DNA of 64,000 nucleotides, taken from assembly GCF_000195335.1 (NCBI RefSeq), contig NC_015387.1, positions 1,422,001 through 1,486,000 on the forward strand, in the 5' to 3' direction. Position 1 is the first letter of the stretch, and each line of letters opens with the position of its first letter. The position numbers and the translations under genes were made by a program. Source of the stretch: Marinithermus hydrothermalis DSM 14884 (lineage in GTDB: Bacteria; Deinococcota; Deinococci; Deinococcales; Marinithermaceae). The notes below the pieces were generated by a model. It did no database searches. It was not told where the DNA came from and worked only from the letters and a program-made list of their open reading frames with translations. Positions 8,465 through 16,948 of the stretch are shown piece after piece.

Positions 8465-9367
8465 GTGCGACGGGGAGCCTACCGCGCCATCATCCTCGGA
8501 GCCGGCCTCGCGTACCTCGCGCCCCTCCTCCTCCTCTTGCTGCAAGCCGCCGCAAGCGCCAGCCCCCCCCTACGCGCCTTCTACGCCACCCACCACGCCG
8601 CCGTGGACATGACCGCGGCCCTCCTCGCGGCCAGCCTGGGCGGCGGCACCGCCCTACTGGTCCTCGGCCGCGTGCTGCGCCCCTGGGTGCGCCTCGAGGC
8701 GGCCCTAAACGCCCTGCTCTCCGGAAAGGAGCGCCTAGCCCCCGTAGGCGAAGCGCACGCGGACCGGGTCGTCGCGCGGATCAACACCCTGCTCGAGCTA
8801 CAGCGCGACCTGGTGCGCCTCCTTGAGCTCGAGCGCGCCCGGCTGGCCCGCGAGCTGCACGACGGCGCGATCCAATCTCTCCTCGCGGCCCGCTGGGCCC
8901 TCGAGGAAGGCGACCGGGACCGTGCTCTCGCGGCGCTCGCCGAGGCGGAAGCGGTGCTGCGCGCCGCCACGCGGGGCCTCATGCCCCCCGCCCTGGAGCA
9001 CCTGCCCCTCGAGGACGCCCTCACCGAGCTCGGCGAACAGCTGGGCCTGTCCGTCACCGCCCATGTGGAAGGCACGCTGGACCCGGAGGCCCGGCTCGAG
9101 GCCTACCGGATCGTGCAGCACGCCCTCCATAACGCCAAACGCCACGGGGAGGCCGGCCGGGCCTGGGTGCGCGTCACGGGCGGGACGGAGGTCACGGTGC
9201 GCGTGGAAGACGACGGGCATGGCGAGGTGCTGCGGGAAGGCCAGGGGCTCGAGCTGCTCCGCGCCCGATTGCGGTTATTGGGCGGCCGACTGGAATGGAA
9301 GCGGTCGCGCCGGGGCAGTACGGCCCTGATCGCGGCCTGGCCGCGGGAAAGGAGTTTTGAGCCGTGA
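8465..9367 (+). CDS. two-component sensor histidine kinase (NarX/DegS type, HisKA_3)
   Basis: A 300-aa membrane sensor. Two membrane helices (about residues 8-30 and 46-70) flank a very short periplasmic loop, so it may sense within the membrane or through a partner. A HAMP-like linker leads to the dimerisation/phosphoacceptor helix with RELHDGAIQSLLAARW (His132), typical of HisKA_3 kinases, then an HATPase_c domain with ALHNAKRHG (N box) and DDGHGE (G1 box). It pairs with the NarL-type regulator whose start overlaps its stop by 4 nt. A TAGGCT box 7 nt before the GTG start suggests a leaderless message. The signal is unknown; the downstream redox genes suggest a respiratory or copper cue. Confidence 0.9.
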   Translation: MRRGAYRAIILGAGLAYLAPLLLLLLQAAASASPPLRAFYATHHAAVDMTAALLAASLGGGTALLVLGRVLRPWVRLEAALNALLSGKERLAPVGEAHADRVVARINTLLELQRDLVRLLELERARLARELHDGAIQSLLAARWALEEGDRDRALAALAEAEAVLRAATRGLMPPALEHLPLEDALTELGEQLGLSVTAHVEGTLDPEARLEAYRIVQHALHNAKRHGEAGRAWVRVTGGTEVTVRVEDDGHGEVLREGQGLELLRARLRLLGGRLEWKRSRRGSTALIAAWPRERSFEP

Positions 9368-9960
9368 AGATCCTTCTCGTGGAGGACCACCACCTGGTAC
9401 GCGAGGGGCTCACGCGCCTCCTCCGCGAGGTCCTTCCCGACGCCCAGGTGCGGACCGCCGGCTGCATCGCTGAGGCACGGGAGCGGCTGGCCTGGGCGGA
9501 ACGCGTTTTGCTGGACCTCTCCCTGCCCGACGGGCACGGCCTGGGCTTCCTCGAGGAGATCGCCCGGCGGCACCCGGACCTGCCCGTGGTGATCCTCACC
9601 GCCTACGACGAACCCGCGTTCCAGCGCCGCGCTGCGGCCCTCGGTGCCGTGGCCTTCCTCTCCAAAGCCGACCCGCCCGACGCGCTCCGCCAAGCGCTCG
9701 TCGAGCTCAAGGGACCAGCGCGGTCCCTCCCGTACACGGACCGGCTCTCCCCCACGGAACAGCAGGTCCTGGCCCTGTTGGGGGAGGGGCTCAGCACCGC
9801 CCAGATCGCCCAGCGGCTCGGCGTGGAGGAGAAGACCGTGTACACGCACCGCCGGCGCCTCATGTTCAAGCTGGGCCTGAAGAGCGCGCAGGCCCTCGTG
9901 CGCTTCGCTGCCCTGTACCACACCGGGCTCACCCCCCCGTCGGGTAAGAAATTCTCTTAG
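9364..9960 (+). CDS. NarL/LuxR-family response regulator
   Basis: A 198-aa two-domain regulator. The receiver domain starts MKILLVEDHHLVREGL and has the phosphoacceptor Asp51 in LLDLSLPDG, a conserved Thr in VILTAYD and a Lys in LSKAD. The C-terminal LuxR-type helix-turn-helix shows LSPTEQQVLALLGEGLSTAQ and IAQRLGVEEKTVYTHRRRLM. The GTG start overlaps the kinase stop (GTGA), so the pair is translationally coupled. Its likely target is the adjacent YtkA/polyferredoxin operon that begins 60 nt downstream. Confidence 0.93.
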   Translation: MKILLVEDHHLVREGLTRLLREVLPDAQVRTAGCIAEARERLAWAERVLLDLSLPDGHGLGFLEEIARRHPDLPVVILTAYDEPAFQRRAAALGAVAFLSKADPPDALRQALVELKGPARSLPYTDRLSPTEQQVLALLGEGLSTAQIAQRLGVEEKTVYTHRRRLMFKLGLKSAQALVRFAALYHTGLTPPSGKKFS

Positions 9961-10020
9961 GTCCCCCGTCCCTTCCCACCTCGCGAGGGACTCGCTAGGG
10001 TGCCGCGTGGAGGTACGGGT

Positions 10021-10374
10021 ATGCGCACGCGAATCCTTCTCCTGACCTTCCTTACCCTCACAGCCTGTCGTCCCACAGGCCCCGCTGCGCTTGAAGCGAA
10101 GGTGGAGGTCCACCCCTGGCCGCCGCGCGTGGGCCCCGCGGTTGTGCAGGTCATCCCGCCCGAGGACCTTCGGGTGCAGACCCTGACCGTGACCGGGGAC
10201 ATGACGCACGCGGGCATGCAGCCGGTCATCGCCGAAGCCCGCGAGACGCGGCCGGGCGTCTGGGAGACCCAGGGGTTCCGCTTCACCATGCGGGGCGACT
10301 GGGTGCTCACGGTCGAGGCTACGGACGCGAACGGCCGAACCTACCAGCAGGAAGTACGGTTGACCGTGCCATGA
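10021..10374 (+). CDS. YtkA/FixH-like lipoprotein
   Basis: A 117-aa exported lipoprotein. The signal peptide ends in a lipobox LTLTAC, so the mature protein would be lipid-anchored at the cysteine. The rest is one beta-rich domain matching the YtkA-like/FixH pattern: a Met/His-rich turn MTHAGMQPV and a later FRFTMRGDWVLTVEATD strand pair. These domains occur beside copper-handling and cytochrome oxidase assembly genes, and the Met/His motif would suit copper binding, which is inference. Its stop overlaps the start of the polyferredoxin gene by 4 nt. I took the ATG at 10021 because it begins the signal peptide. Confidence 0.75.
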   Translation: MRTRILLLTFLTLTACRPTGPAALEAKVEVHPWPPRVGPAVVQVIPPEDLRVQTLTVTGDMTHAGMQPVIAEARETRPGVWETQGFRFTMRGDWVLTVEATDANGRTYQQEVRLTVP

Positions 10375-11780
10375 TCCAACCAGCCCCCACCCGCCGCTGG
10401 GACCTGTTGCGCCTGCCCCTGGTACGCCGCTTCGTCCGGTGGCGTTACAGCCGGTTCGTCCTGCAGTTGCCGCTTTTCCTCCTCGCCCTCCTCGCGCTTT
10501 TCGACGGGTTCACGGGCCGTCAGCTCGCCCCCAAGAACCTCGCGACCGTCTCCGTATGGCTGCACTACCGGGGGCTCGTGGTGCTCGCGATCGCCCTGCT
10601 GGGCAACGTGTTCTGTGCGGCCTGCCCCTTGATGCTCACGCGGGGCGCGAGCCGGGCGCTCAAACGCTGGCTGCCCGAATGGCGCTGGCCCCGACGGCTC
10701 CGCAATAAGTACGGGGTGCTGGGGCTCACCCTCCTCTACCTCTTCGCCTACGAGTACTGGGACCTCTGGGCGAGCCCCTGGCTCACGGCCTGGCTGATCC
10801 TGGGGTACTTCGGCGCGGCTCTGGTGGTGAACGCCATCTTCCCCTCGGGCACGTTCTGCAAGTACGTCTGTCCCCTCGGGAACTTCAACTTCGCGCTTGC
10901 CACCGCGTCCCCCACCCAGATCACCGCGCGCGACCCCGCCCGTTGCCTTACCTGCGAGGGCAAGTACTGCGTCAACGGCCGGGGCGCGGCGTACCCGGGG
11001 TGCGAAACCCGCCTGTTCGTGCCGCAGATCCAGAGCAACACGGACTGCACCCTCTGCCTCAACTGCGTGCGGGCCTGCCCCTACGACAACGTAGCCCTCG
11101 AGGTCCGGTCCCCCGTGCGCGAGTGGGTTACGGCCCGTTACCGGCCGGACTGGGCGCTGTTCGGCGCGCTGCTCCTATTCGCCGGGGTCATGAACGCCTT
11201 CGCGATGGTCCCCCCCTACTACGCGCTGGCCGAAGCGCTGGCCCGCGCGCTCGGCACGACCCACGAGGGCGTGCTGCTCGGCGTCATCTTCGCCGCGTGG
11301 GTCGGGATCGCGGGCCTGCTCAGCGTGGGACTCAGCCTGCTCTCGAGCTGGCTCGCGGGAATCCACGAGCGCCCCCTACAGGCCGTGCGCCGCTGGGGCG
11401 CGGGGTACCTTCCCATGGCCTTCGCCGTGTGGGGCGCGCACTACGCCTACCACTTCCTCACCGGGTGGGCTTCGATCGTGCCGGTCACCCAACAAGCCCT
11501 GGGCCGTTTGGGCCTCTACCCGGGAAGGCCGGACTGGGCGCTCGCCGCTCAGGTGCCTGAAGCCCTCCTCTTCCCCACCGCGGCGCTCGCGATCTACGCG
11601 GGGCTGGCCGCCTCGAGTTACGTCCTCGTGCGGCGAAGCCTCGCGCTCGGGCGGGGGTACGCGGCCCTACCGGTCCTGGCGCTGCTCGTTTACCTGGCCG
11701 CGCTCACGCTGTGGGTCCTGGCGCAACCCATGGAGATGCGGGGCACCCTGCTCGCCCCGTCCCCCTCGGGAGGGATCTAG
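10371..11780 (+). CDS. membrane polyferredoxin (NapH/NosR/CcoG-like 4Fe-4S protein)
   Basis: A 469-aa integral membrane protein with about ten hydrophobic segments and a cytoplasmic ferredoxin module. Cysteine motifs in order are C82-x2-C85P (FCAACP), C163-x3-C167P (CKYVCP), a variant cluster C192, C195, C200, C211, and a standard 4Fe-4S set C226, C229, C232, C236 (CTLCLNCVRACP). The CxxxCP motifs and the ferredoxin insert resemble NosR, NapH and CcoG, which pass electrons across the membrane to periplasmic reductases or help oxidase assembly. The C-terminal half adds further membrane helices. It overlaps the YtkA-like gene by 4 nt and abuts the next gene directly. The exact partner is unknown. 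Confidence 0.8.
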   Translation: MIQPAPTRRWDLLRLPLVRRFVRWRYSRFVLQLPLFLLALLALFDGFTGRQLAPKNLATVSVWLHYRGLVVLAIALLGNVFCAACPLMLTRGASRALKRWLPEWRWPRRLRNKYGVLGLTLLYLFAYEYWDLWASPWLTAWLILGYFGAALVVNAIFPSGTFCKYVCPLGNFNFALATASPTQITARDPARCLTCEGKYCVNGRGAAYPGCETRLFVPQIQSNTDCTLCLNCVRACPYDNVALEVRSPVREWVTARYRPDWALFGALLLFAGVMNAFAMVPPYYALAEALARALGTTHEGVLLGVIFAAWVGIAGLLSVGLSLLSSWLAGIHERPLQAVRRWGAGYLPMAFAVWGAHYAYHFLTGWASIVPVTQQALGRLGLYPGRPDWALAAQVPEALLFPTAALAIYAGLAASSYVLVRRSLALGRGYAALPVLALLVYLAALTLWVLAQPMEMRGTLLAPSPSGGI

Positions 11781-12332
11781 ATGCGGCGGTTGGCGATCGC
11801 CTGGCTCATCCTTGCCGGTCTCGCGTTGGCGCACGCCGAGCCCGTAACGGCCAAGGTCACGCTCTGGATCAGCGATGGGTACCTCCACATCAGCGCGGCC
11901 TTCGTCGGGGAACAAAGCGAGCAACCGGTGCTGGACGCGCGGGTGGAGGCCCTCCTGCTCGAGGCGGGGGCGTCCTTGCCAGGGGGAACGGTCCGGGGCC
12001 GTCCCCAGCTTTCCGGGATCGTCGCGCGGCAAGCGTTGCGGGAAGCCACGCCCGGGGTCTATACGGCGCGGATCGCCTCCCCCCCGACGGCCTTCCTGCT
12101 GGTCCTCGCGGACACGAGCTTTTCCGGCGAGACCGCCTTAGCCAGCGCCCCCGTACGATTGCCCTTGCCCACGGGAGGTGCGGTGCTGACGCTCGTCTTC
12201 CCAGCCACCGCTACCCCCACGCCGTGGCTAACGCGGGCGCTCGCCTGGCTCTGGCTCCCCGTAGCGCTCGGCGCGGGGCTGGCCCTCGCTGCGCAGCGCG
12301 CCAGGCGCGTATACTCGAGGAAGGATGCGTAA
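11781..12332 (+). CDS. exported protein with C-terminal membrane anchor
   Basis: A 183-aa protein that begins immediately after the polyferredoxin stop. It has a signal peptide (residues 1-19, ending LALAHAEP), a beta-rich extracytoplasmic domain of about 130 residues, then a single C-terminal hydrophobic helix (about 150-173) and a basic cytoplasmic tail. There are no cysteines and no recognisable catalytic motif. The topology resembles copper-chaperone-like or YtkA-like accessory proteins fixed at the outer face of the membrane. Its place in the operon suggests it works with the polyferredoxin and the lipoprotein. I do not recognise the family. Confidence 0.7.
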   Translation: MRRLAIAWLILAGLALAHAEPVTAKVTLWISDGYLHISAAFVGEQSEQPVLDARVEALLLEAGASLPGGTVRGRPQLSGIVARQALREATPGVYTARIASPPTAFLLVLADTSFSGETALASAPVRLPLPTGGAVLTLVFPATATPTPWLTRALAWLWLPVALGAGLALAAQRARRVYSRKDA

Positions 12333-12552
12333 CCTCAATCGTTGCGGCTGGGCCCTTCTGGTAGGGCTCGGTGCGGGATCGGGCCTCCTCAACCCGGGGT
12401 ACGCGACGCACCTCAAGCTCGAGGGGCTCGGCCAGAACTGGTGGGTCATCCCCATCGTGGGGCTCGTGCCCTTCGTGCTGGTGGGTGGGATCGCCTACCT
12501 GTTGTACCGCGCCGCGCGCGCCAAGGGGCCCCGCTCTAAGGGCGAACGTTAA
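12325..12552 (+). CDS. small membrane protein of the polyferredoxin operon
   Basis: A 75-aa protein with two hydrophobic segments (about residues 8-26 and 39-61) and a basic tail. It overlaps the preceding gene by 8 nt and carries the site GAGGAAGG before its ATG. A TATACT box at 12308-12313, inside the end of the previous gene, might give an extra internal start of transcription. It has no recognisable motif. Last gene of the two-component/YtkA/polyferredoxin run, which ends at a strong hairpin. Confidence 0.65.
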   Translation: MRNLNRCGWALLVGLGAGSGLLNPGYATHLKLEGLGQNWWVIPIVGLVPFVLVGGIAYLLYRAARAKGPRSKGER

Positions 12553-12584
12553 GCCCCGCGCCCGGAGGCTCCGGGCGCGGGGCT
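12552..12584. terminator. bidirectional terminator hairpin
   Basis: A perfect 15-bp stem (AGCCCCGCGCCCGGA and its complement) with a 3-nt loop lies between convergent genes ending at 12552 and 12597. It has no T-run, but stem strength and position favour termination for both directions. Confidence 0.75.
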
Positions 12585-12596
12585 AGGGGTCAGGCC

Positions 12597-14237
12597 TTAC
12601 CCCTCTGCAAGCACCCGCGTCTTGCGTTTGCGTGCGATGGCCGCCGCGACGAAAGCCGCAAAGGGCGGGCTCGGACGCATGGGCCGGCTTTTGAACTCGG
12701 GGTGGGACTGCAGCGCGAGGAAGAAGGGGTGGTCCGGCAGCTCGATCGCCTCCACCAACCCCTCGCCGCGCCCCTCCATGCCGGGCGTGACCCCCGAGAC
12801 CACGAGCCCGGCCTGGGTGAGGCGGTCCACGAACGCCGGGTTCACCTCGTAACGGTGGCGGTGCCGCTCGCGCACCAACGGTTTGCCTTCGTACACCCGG
12901 GCTAGGAGCGTGTCCGGCTTGATCTGCATCGGCCAGTCGCCTAAGCGCATCGTGCCGCCCAAGTCCTCGACCTCGAGCTGCTCGGGCATCAGGTCGATCA
13001 CGGGGTGCGGGGTGTAGGGGTCGAACTCGGTCGAGTTGGCCTTCTCCAGGCCCGCCACGTTCCGGGCGAACTCGATCACCGCGACCTGGAGGCCTAAGCA
13101 GATCCCCAGGTACGGCACGCCGTTCTCCCGGGCATACTGCGCGGCGCGCACCTTCCCCTCGATTCCGCGCACGCCGAACCCCCCGGGCACGAGGATCCCG
13201 TCCACGTCGCGGAAGGCCTCCTCAAGATCCCCATTCGCGAGCCCCTCTGCGTCTACCCACTTGATCTCGACGCGCGCTTGGTTCTTGAGCCCCCCGTGCT
13301 TGAGGGCCTCGAGGAGGGAGAGGTACGCGTCCGGCATCTGCACGTACTTCCCCGCGATGCCGATGCGGACGGTCTCTTCCGGCTCTTTGAGCACGCGCAC
13401 CGCGTCCTGCCAGACCGAGAGGTTCGGCAGGACCTTCTCCAGGCCGAGCTTGCGCTCCACCGTCTTCCCCAGGCCCTGCTCCTCGAGGATCAGGGGAACC
13501 TCGTACAGGTGCTCCACGTCGTGGCTAGAGAAGACCTCGTCCGGGTGCACGTTCGTAAAGAGCGCGATCTTTTTGCGCACCTCGGGGGGCAAGGGGCGTT
13601 CGGAGCGCACCACGATCACGTCCGGTTGGATCCCAACCCCGCGCAGGGTCGCGACCGAGTGCTGGGTGGGTTTGGTCTTGAACTCCTCGGAGGTCCGCAG
13701 GTACGGCACGAGGGTCAGGTGAATGTAGAGCGTGTCCTCCGGGCCCTCGTCGAAGCGGAACTGGCGGATGGCCTCGAGGAAGGGCAGGCTCTCGATATCC
13801 CCCACCGTGCCGCCCACCTCGACCACCACGATCTCCGCCTGCTGCGCCTCGGCGACCTGCCGGATGCGGCGTTTGATCTCGTCGGTGATGTGCGGGATGA
13901 CCTGCACGGTCTGGGAGAGGTACTCGCCCCGCCGCTCCTTCTGGATCACCGAGAGGTAGACCTGGCCGGTGGTGATGTTGTTACCGCGGGAGAGGTCCCG
14001 ATCCAGGAAGCGCTCGTAATGCCCGATGTCCAGATCGGTCTCGGCGCCGTCCGCGGTAACGAAGACCTCCCCGTGCTCATACGGGCGCATCGTCCCCGCG
14101 TCCACGTTGATGTACGGGTCGATCTTGACCGCGGTAACCCGGTACCCGCGCGCCCGAAGAATCGCTCCGAGCGACGAGGTCACGATGCCCTTCCCCAGAG
14201 AACTCACGACCCCGCCGGTAACGAAAATGTATTTCAT
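12597..14237 (-). CDS. pyrG: CTP synthase
   Basis: A 546-aa enzyme making CTP from UTP, ATP and glutamine, the last step of pyrimidine nucleotide synthesis. The N-terminal synthetase domain opens with the signature KYIFVTGGVVSSLGKG and contains KIDPYINVDAGTM and the HGEVFVTADGAETDLDIGHYERF segment. The C-terminal class I glutamine amidotransferase domain has GGFGVRG, the nucleophile Cys in YLGICLGLQ, and the His/Glu pair in SHPEFKSRP. Full length for the family. The site GGAGG lies before the ATG. It stands alone, convergent with the preceding operon. Confidence 0.97.
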   Translation of the reverse strand: MKYIFVTGGVVSSLGKGIVTSSLGAILRARGYRVTAVKIDPYINVDAGTMRPYEHGEVFVTADGAETDLDIGHYERFLDRDLSRGNNITTGQVYLSVIQKERRGEYLSQTVQVIPHITDEIKRRIRQVAEAQQAEIVVVEVGGTVGDIESLPFLEAIRQFRFDEGPEDTLYIHLTLVPYLRTSEEFKTKPTQHSVATLRGVGIQPDVIVVRSERPLPPEVRKKIALFTNVHPDEVFSSHDVEHLYEVPLILEEQGLGKTVERKLGLEKVLPNLSVWQDAVRVLKEPEETVRIGIAGKYVQMPDAYLSLLEALKHGGLKNQARVEIKWVDAEGLANGDLEEAFRDVDGILVPGGFGVRGIEGKVRAAQYARENGVPYLGICLGLQVAVIEFARNVAGLEKANSTEFDPYTPHPVIDLMPEQLEVEDLGGTMRLGDWPMQIKPDTLLARVYEGKPLVRERHRHRYEVNPAFVDRLTQAGLVVSGVTPGMEGRGEGLVEAIELPDHPFFLALQSHPEFKSRPMRPSPPFAAFVAAAIARKRKTRVLAEG

Positions 14238-14306
14238 GCCCCCAAAACCTCCGGGGCTCTAGCCTACCACGTCCGCCCCTCCCCCTACCGCCCCGGCGCA
14301 CACGGT

Positions 14307-15116
14307 CTAGGCGGGTGGTATACTGCTACCGTCCCGGTTCTTCCCTAAGGCCAGATCGACCGCTTGGCGGATGAGCGCCTCCTGCGAGAGTTCGCCCCGG
14401 CTTACGTGCCGCTCCAACGGCTCCGGCCCCAAGAGCTTCCGGCTGATCTCCCGCACAGGCCACCCCTTACGCCCCAGTGCCCCAGCCGCGTCGATCAGCT
14501 TCAACAACCAGTCGCGCTTGGCCCTAAGGGCCGCGCTAGGGTCTTCCACGAGGCCGGCGTGCGCGCAGTACAGGCGGTGGGGCTTGAGCTCGAGCACCCG
14601 ATCCAGGCTCTCGAGGAGCGCCTCGAGATCGAACTCCGGGGTCGCAAACCGGGCCCGGCGACCCAGGTACAGGTCCCCGGTGAAAATCAGTCCGGCCTCC
14701 GGGTCAAAAAGGGCCGTGTGGTCGGGGGTGTGGCCAGGCGTGGGGACGAGCCAAAACCCTGCGAACCGCGCCTCCGCCGTTTGTACGGGCGCAGAGTGGG
14801 GCCGCCCCCAGGTGAGGTGGCGGTAGAAGGGGATGCGCGCTTCGTGGATGCGTCGCACTCGCTGGGCGGTCTCCCGACCGGCGTACACCGGTACGCCTCG
14901 CCGCGTGAGGGCCTGGGCGCCGCCCGAGTGGTCCTCGTGCCAGTGGGTGAGGAAGGCCGCCTCGGCCTCGAGACGCGCGAGGCGGTGCGCTGTCCAGCGG
15001 CACCCGGTGTCGATCAACACCCCTTTGTACCGGTACACCCAGACCGTGTACCCCATCCGGCGGGAGAAGACGGTGCCCAGGCGTACCCCTTCAACCGTGC
15101 CCAAACGCCCCATCAT
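14307..15116 (-). CDS. MBL-fold metallo-hydrolase
   Basis: A 269-aa metallo-beta-lactamase-fold enzyme. The metal motif is THWHEDHSGG, with further ligands in PTPGHTPDHTALFD and FTGDLYLG and a late His in YCAHAG; the C-terminal helical part resembles lactonase or glyoxalase II-like members with RKLLG near the end. The substrate is unknown. I chose the ATG at 15116 because a TATACT box lies 8 nt upstream (leaderless); in-frame starts further up fall inside the promoter. A 24-bp palindrome overlaps that box, so the gene is probably repressed until an inducer is present. Divergent from miaB. Confidence 0.85.
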   Translation of the reverse strand: MMGRLGTVEGVRLGTVFSRRMGYTVWVYRYKGVLIDTGCRWTAHRLARLEAEAAFLTHWHEDHSGGAQALTRRGVPVYAGRETAQRVRRIHEARIPFYRHLTWGRPHSAPVQTAEARFAGFWLVPTPGHTPDHTALFDPEAGLIFTGDLYLGRRARFATPEFDLEALLESLDRVLELKPHRLYCAHAGLVEDPSAALRAKRDWLLKLIDAAGALGRKGWPVREISRKLLGPEPLERHVSRGELSQEALIRQAVDLALGKNRDGSSIPPA

Positions 15117-15120
15117 TTTA

Positions 15121-15144
15121 ACCGAGTATAACATTTTACTCGGT
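15121..15144 (-). promoter_or_regulatory. palindromic operator over the MBL hydrolase promoter
   Basis: ACCGAGTA and TACTCGGT form a perfect 8-bp inverted repeat around an 8-nt centre. The -10 box TATACT (15125-15130, minus strand) lies within it, so a dimeric repressor, for example of TetR type, bound here would block RNA polymerase. No regulator gene is adjacent. Confidence 0.6.
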
Positions 15145-15248
15145 AAATCTTTTAGGGAAGGCTCGGCTTGGTTTACACCGTGCGTATGGCGTATGCTACT
15201 TGAGATAAAGAGGACCCGGGATCCCCCCGGCCCTCCTCAGGAGGTAGC

Positions 15249-16586
15249 ATGTCGAACGCAAACCTTCGAGCCCACCTCATCACCTTCGGCTGCCAGATGA
15301 ACGAGTACGACACCCACCTGGTGCAAAGCGAGCTCGCGAGCCTAGGTGCGGAGTTCGTGGACACGATCCAGGACGCTAACTTCGTCCTGGTGAACACCTG
15401 CGCGGTGCGCGGCAAACCCGTGGAAAAGGTCAAGAGCCTGCTCGGAAAGCTGCGCAAGGAAAAGGAACGCCGCCCCCTCCTCGTGGGCATGATGGGCTGC
15501 GTGGCGCAGCTCGAGGAAGGCCAGGAGATCGCGAAGAAGTTCGACGTGGACATCCTCCTGGGCCCCGGCGCCATCACCCAAATCGCCAAGGCGCTGGAAA
15601 GCCACGACAAGTTCTGGGACCTGACCTTCCGGGACGAGGTGAACACCTACGTCCCCCCGCCCCCCAAAGGCACGCTCTCCGCGTTCGTGAGCATCATCCG
15701 GGGGTGCAACCACCACTGCACCTACTGCATCGTCCCCAAGACCCGCGGCCCTGAGGTCAGCCGCCACCCCGACCTGATCCTGGAGGAAATCGAACGCCTT
15801 AAGGCGGCCGGGGTCCTCGAGGTCACGCTGCTCGGCCAGAACGTGAACTCCTACGGGAAGGACCAGCCCGGCTACCCCTCGTTCGCGGAGTTGTTACGAA
15901 TGGTCGGGCAGATCGGGATTCCCCGCATCAAGTTCACCACCAGCCACCCGGTAAACTTCACCGACGATATCATCCAGGCCATCGCGGAGACCCCCCAGGT
16001 GTGCCGCTACATCCACCTCCCGGTCCAGTCCGGCTCGAACCGGGTGCTGCGCCGCATGGGCCGCGAGTACCGGCGCGAATGGTACCTGGATCGCGTCCGC
16101 GCGATCAAAGAGGCCCTGCCGGACGTGGTGCTCTCCACCGACATCATCGTGGGCTTTCCCGGAGAGACCGAGGCGGACTTCGAGGAGACCCTTACCCTGT
16201 ACGACGAGGTGGGGTACGATCACGCCTACATGTTCATCTACTCGCCGCGGCCCGGCACCCCGAGCGCGCGGCACTTCCAGGACCTGCCCCGCGAGGTGAA
16301 GGTCGCGCGGCTCCAGCGTCTCATCGAAAAGCAAAAGGAGTGGAGCTACCGCAAGAACAAACGCTGGGAAGGCCGGGTCGTGGAGGTGCTGGTGCGCGGC
16401 ACGGCTAAAGAAGACGGGTACGCCGAGGGGCACGACCGCGGCAACCATCCGGTCCTTGTCCCCGCCGCGCAAGCCCCCGAGCCGGGCTTGTACCAGGTCG
16501 AGATCAAACAGGCCACCCCCCACCTGCTCTACGGCGAGGTGGTCGGCAGCACCGCCCCCACCACGATCCCGCTCACGGTGATGTGA
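15249..16586 (+). CDS. miaB: tRNA-2-methylthio-N6-dimethylallyladenosine synthase
   Basis: A 445-aa radical-SAM methylthiotransferase that converts i6A37 to ms2i6A37 in tRNAs reading UNN codons. The N-terminal UPF0004 domain has three cluster cysteines in [16 protein letters not shown] and MMGCVAQ. The radical SAM motif is CNHHCTYC within [19 protein letters not shown]-terminal TRAM domain (about residues 375-440) binds tRNA. The site CAGGAGG precedes the ATG. It overlaps nothing and is followed after 1 nt by a small membrane protein gene, so the two are probably co-transcribed. Confidence 0.95.
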   Translation: MSNANLRAHLITFGCQMNEYDTHLVQSELASLGAEFVDTIQDANFVLVNTCAVRGKPVEKVKSLLGKLRKEKERRPLLVGMMGCVAQLEEGQEIAKKFDVDILLGPGAITQIAKALESHDKFWDLTFRDEVNTYVPPPPKGTLSAFVSIIRGCNHHCTYCIVPKTRGPEVSRHPDLILEEIERLKAAGVLEVTLLGQNVNSYGKDQPGYPSFAELLRMVGQIGIPRIKFTTSHPVNFTDDIIQAIAETPQVCRYIHLPVQSGSNRVLRRMGREYRREWYLDRVRAIKEALPDVVLSTDIIVGFPGETEADFEETLTLYDEVGYDHAYMFIYSPRPGTPSARHFQDLPREVKVARLQRLIEKQKEWSYRKNKRWEGRVVEVLVRGTAKEDGYAEGHDRGNHPVLVPAAQAPEPGLYQVEIKQATPHLLYGEVVGSTAPTTIPLTVM

Positions 16587-16587
16587 G

Positions 16588-16935
16588 ATGCAAGGCGTGA
16601 TCCTCGCTGCATCCGCCGCTATGCTGGGATTCGCGACCCTCTGGTTCACGAGCGCGAACCTCTGGGCCTCCCTCGGGATCGGGCTAGCGCTCGCGGGGCT
16701 GGTCCTGCGCTGGCACCAGCGCCTCGTGCGCCAAGGCCTACCCCCAAACGCCCGAGAGCGCCTCGCGATGCGCCTCGCGTGGCGGCGTGGCGGGCGCATC
16801 ACCGTCGACGAGCTCGCCCAAGCCGGCCTGAACCCCCACGAGGCCCGTGCTACCCTCGAGGCGCTCTGCGCCCGCGGGCTCTGCCGAGCGGACGGGGACG
16901 GGTACCGCTTCTACAACGACCCCACCGCCCGGTAG
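16588..16935 (+). CDS. two-span membrane protein with a winged-helix-like C-terminus
   Basis: A 115-aa protein of unknown role. Two adjacent hydrophobic helices (about residues 4-22 and 25-41) form a hairpin, followed by a basic stretch and a cytoplasmic domain of about 55 residues. That domain reads like a small winged helix: RGGRITVDELAQAGLNPHEA, then LEALCARGLCRADGDGYRFY, where the last strands would be the wing. Helix-turn-helix domains tethered to the membrane are uncommon. The gene sits 1 nt after miaB and 13 nt before an FAD oxidoreductase. I do not recognise a family. Confidence 0.65.
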   Translation: MQGVILAASAAMLGFATLWFTSANLWASLGIGLALAGLVLRWHQRLVRQGLPPNARERLAMRLAWRRGGRITVDELAQAGLNPHEARATLEALCARGLCRADGDGYRFYNDPTAR

Positions 16936-16948
16936 GAGGTCTGCGGCA

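Noticed and set aside
10021-12552. Idea that this is a nitrous oxide reductase (nos) cluster
   Set aside because: No NosZ, NosD, NosF or NosY is present; only the polyferredoxin resembles NosR, so the claim was reduced to a redox module of unknown purpose.
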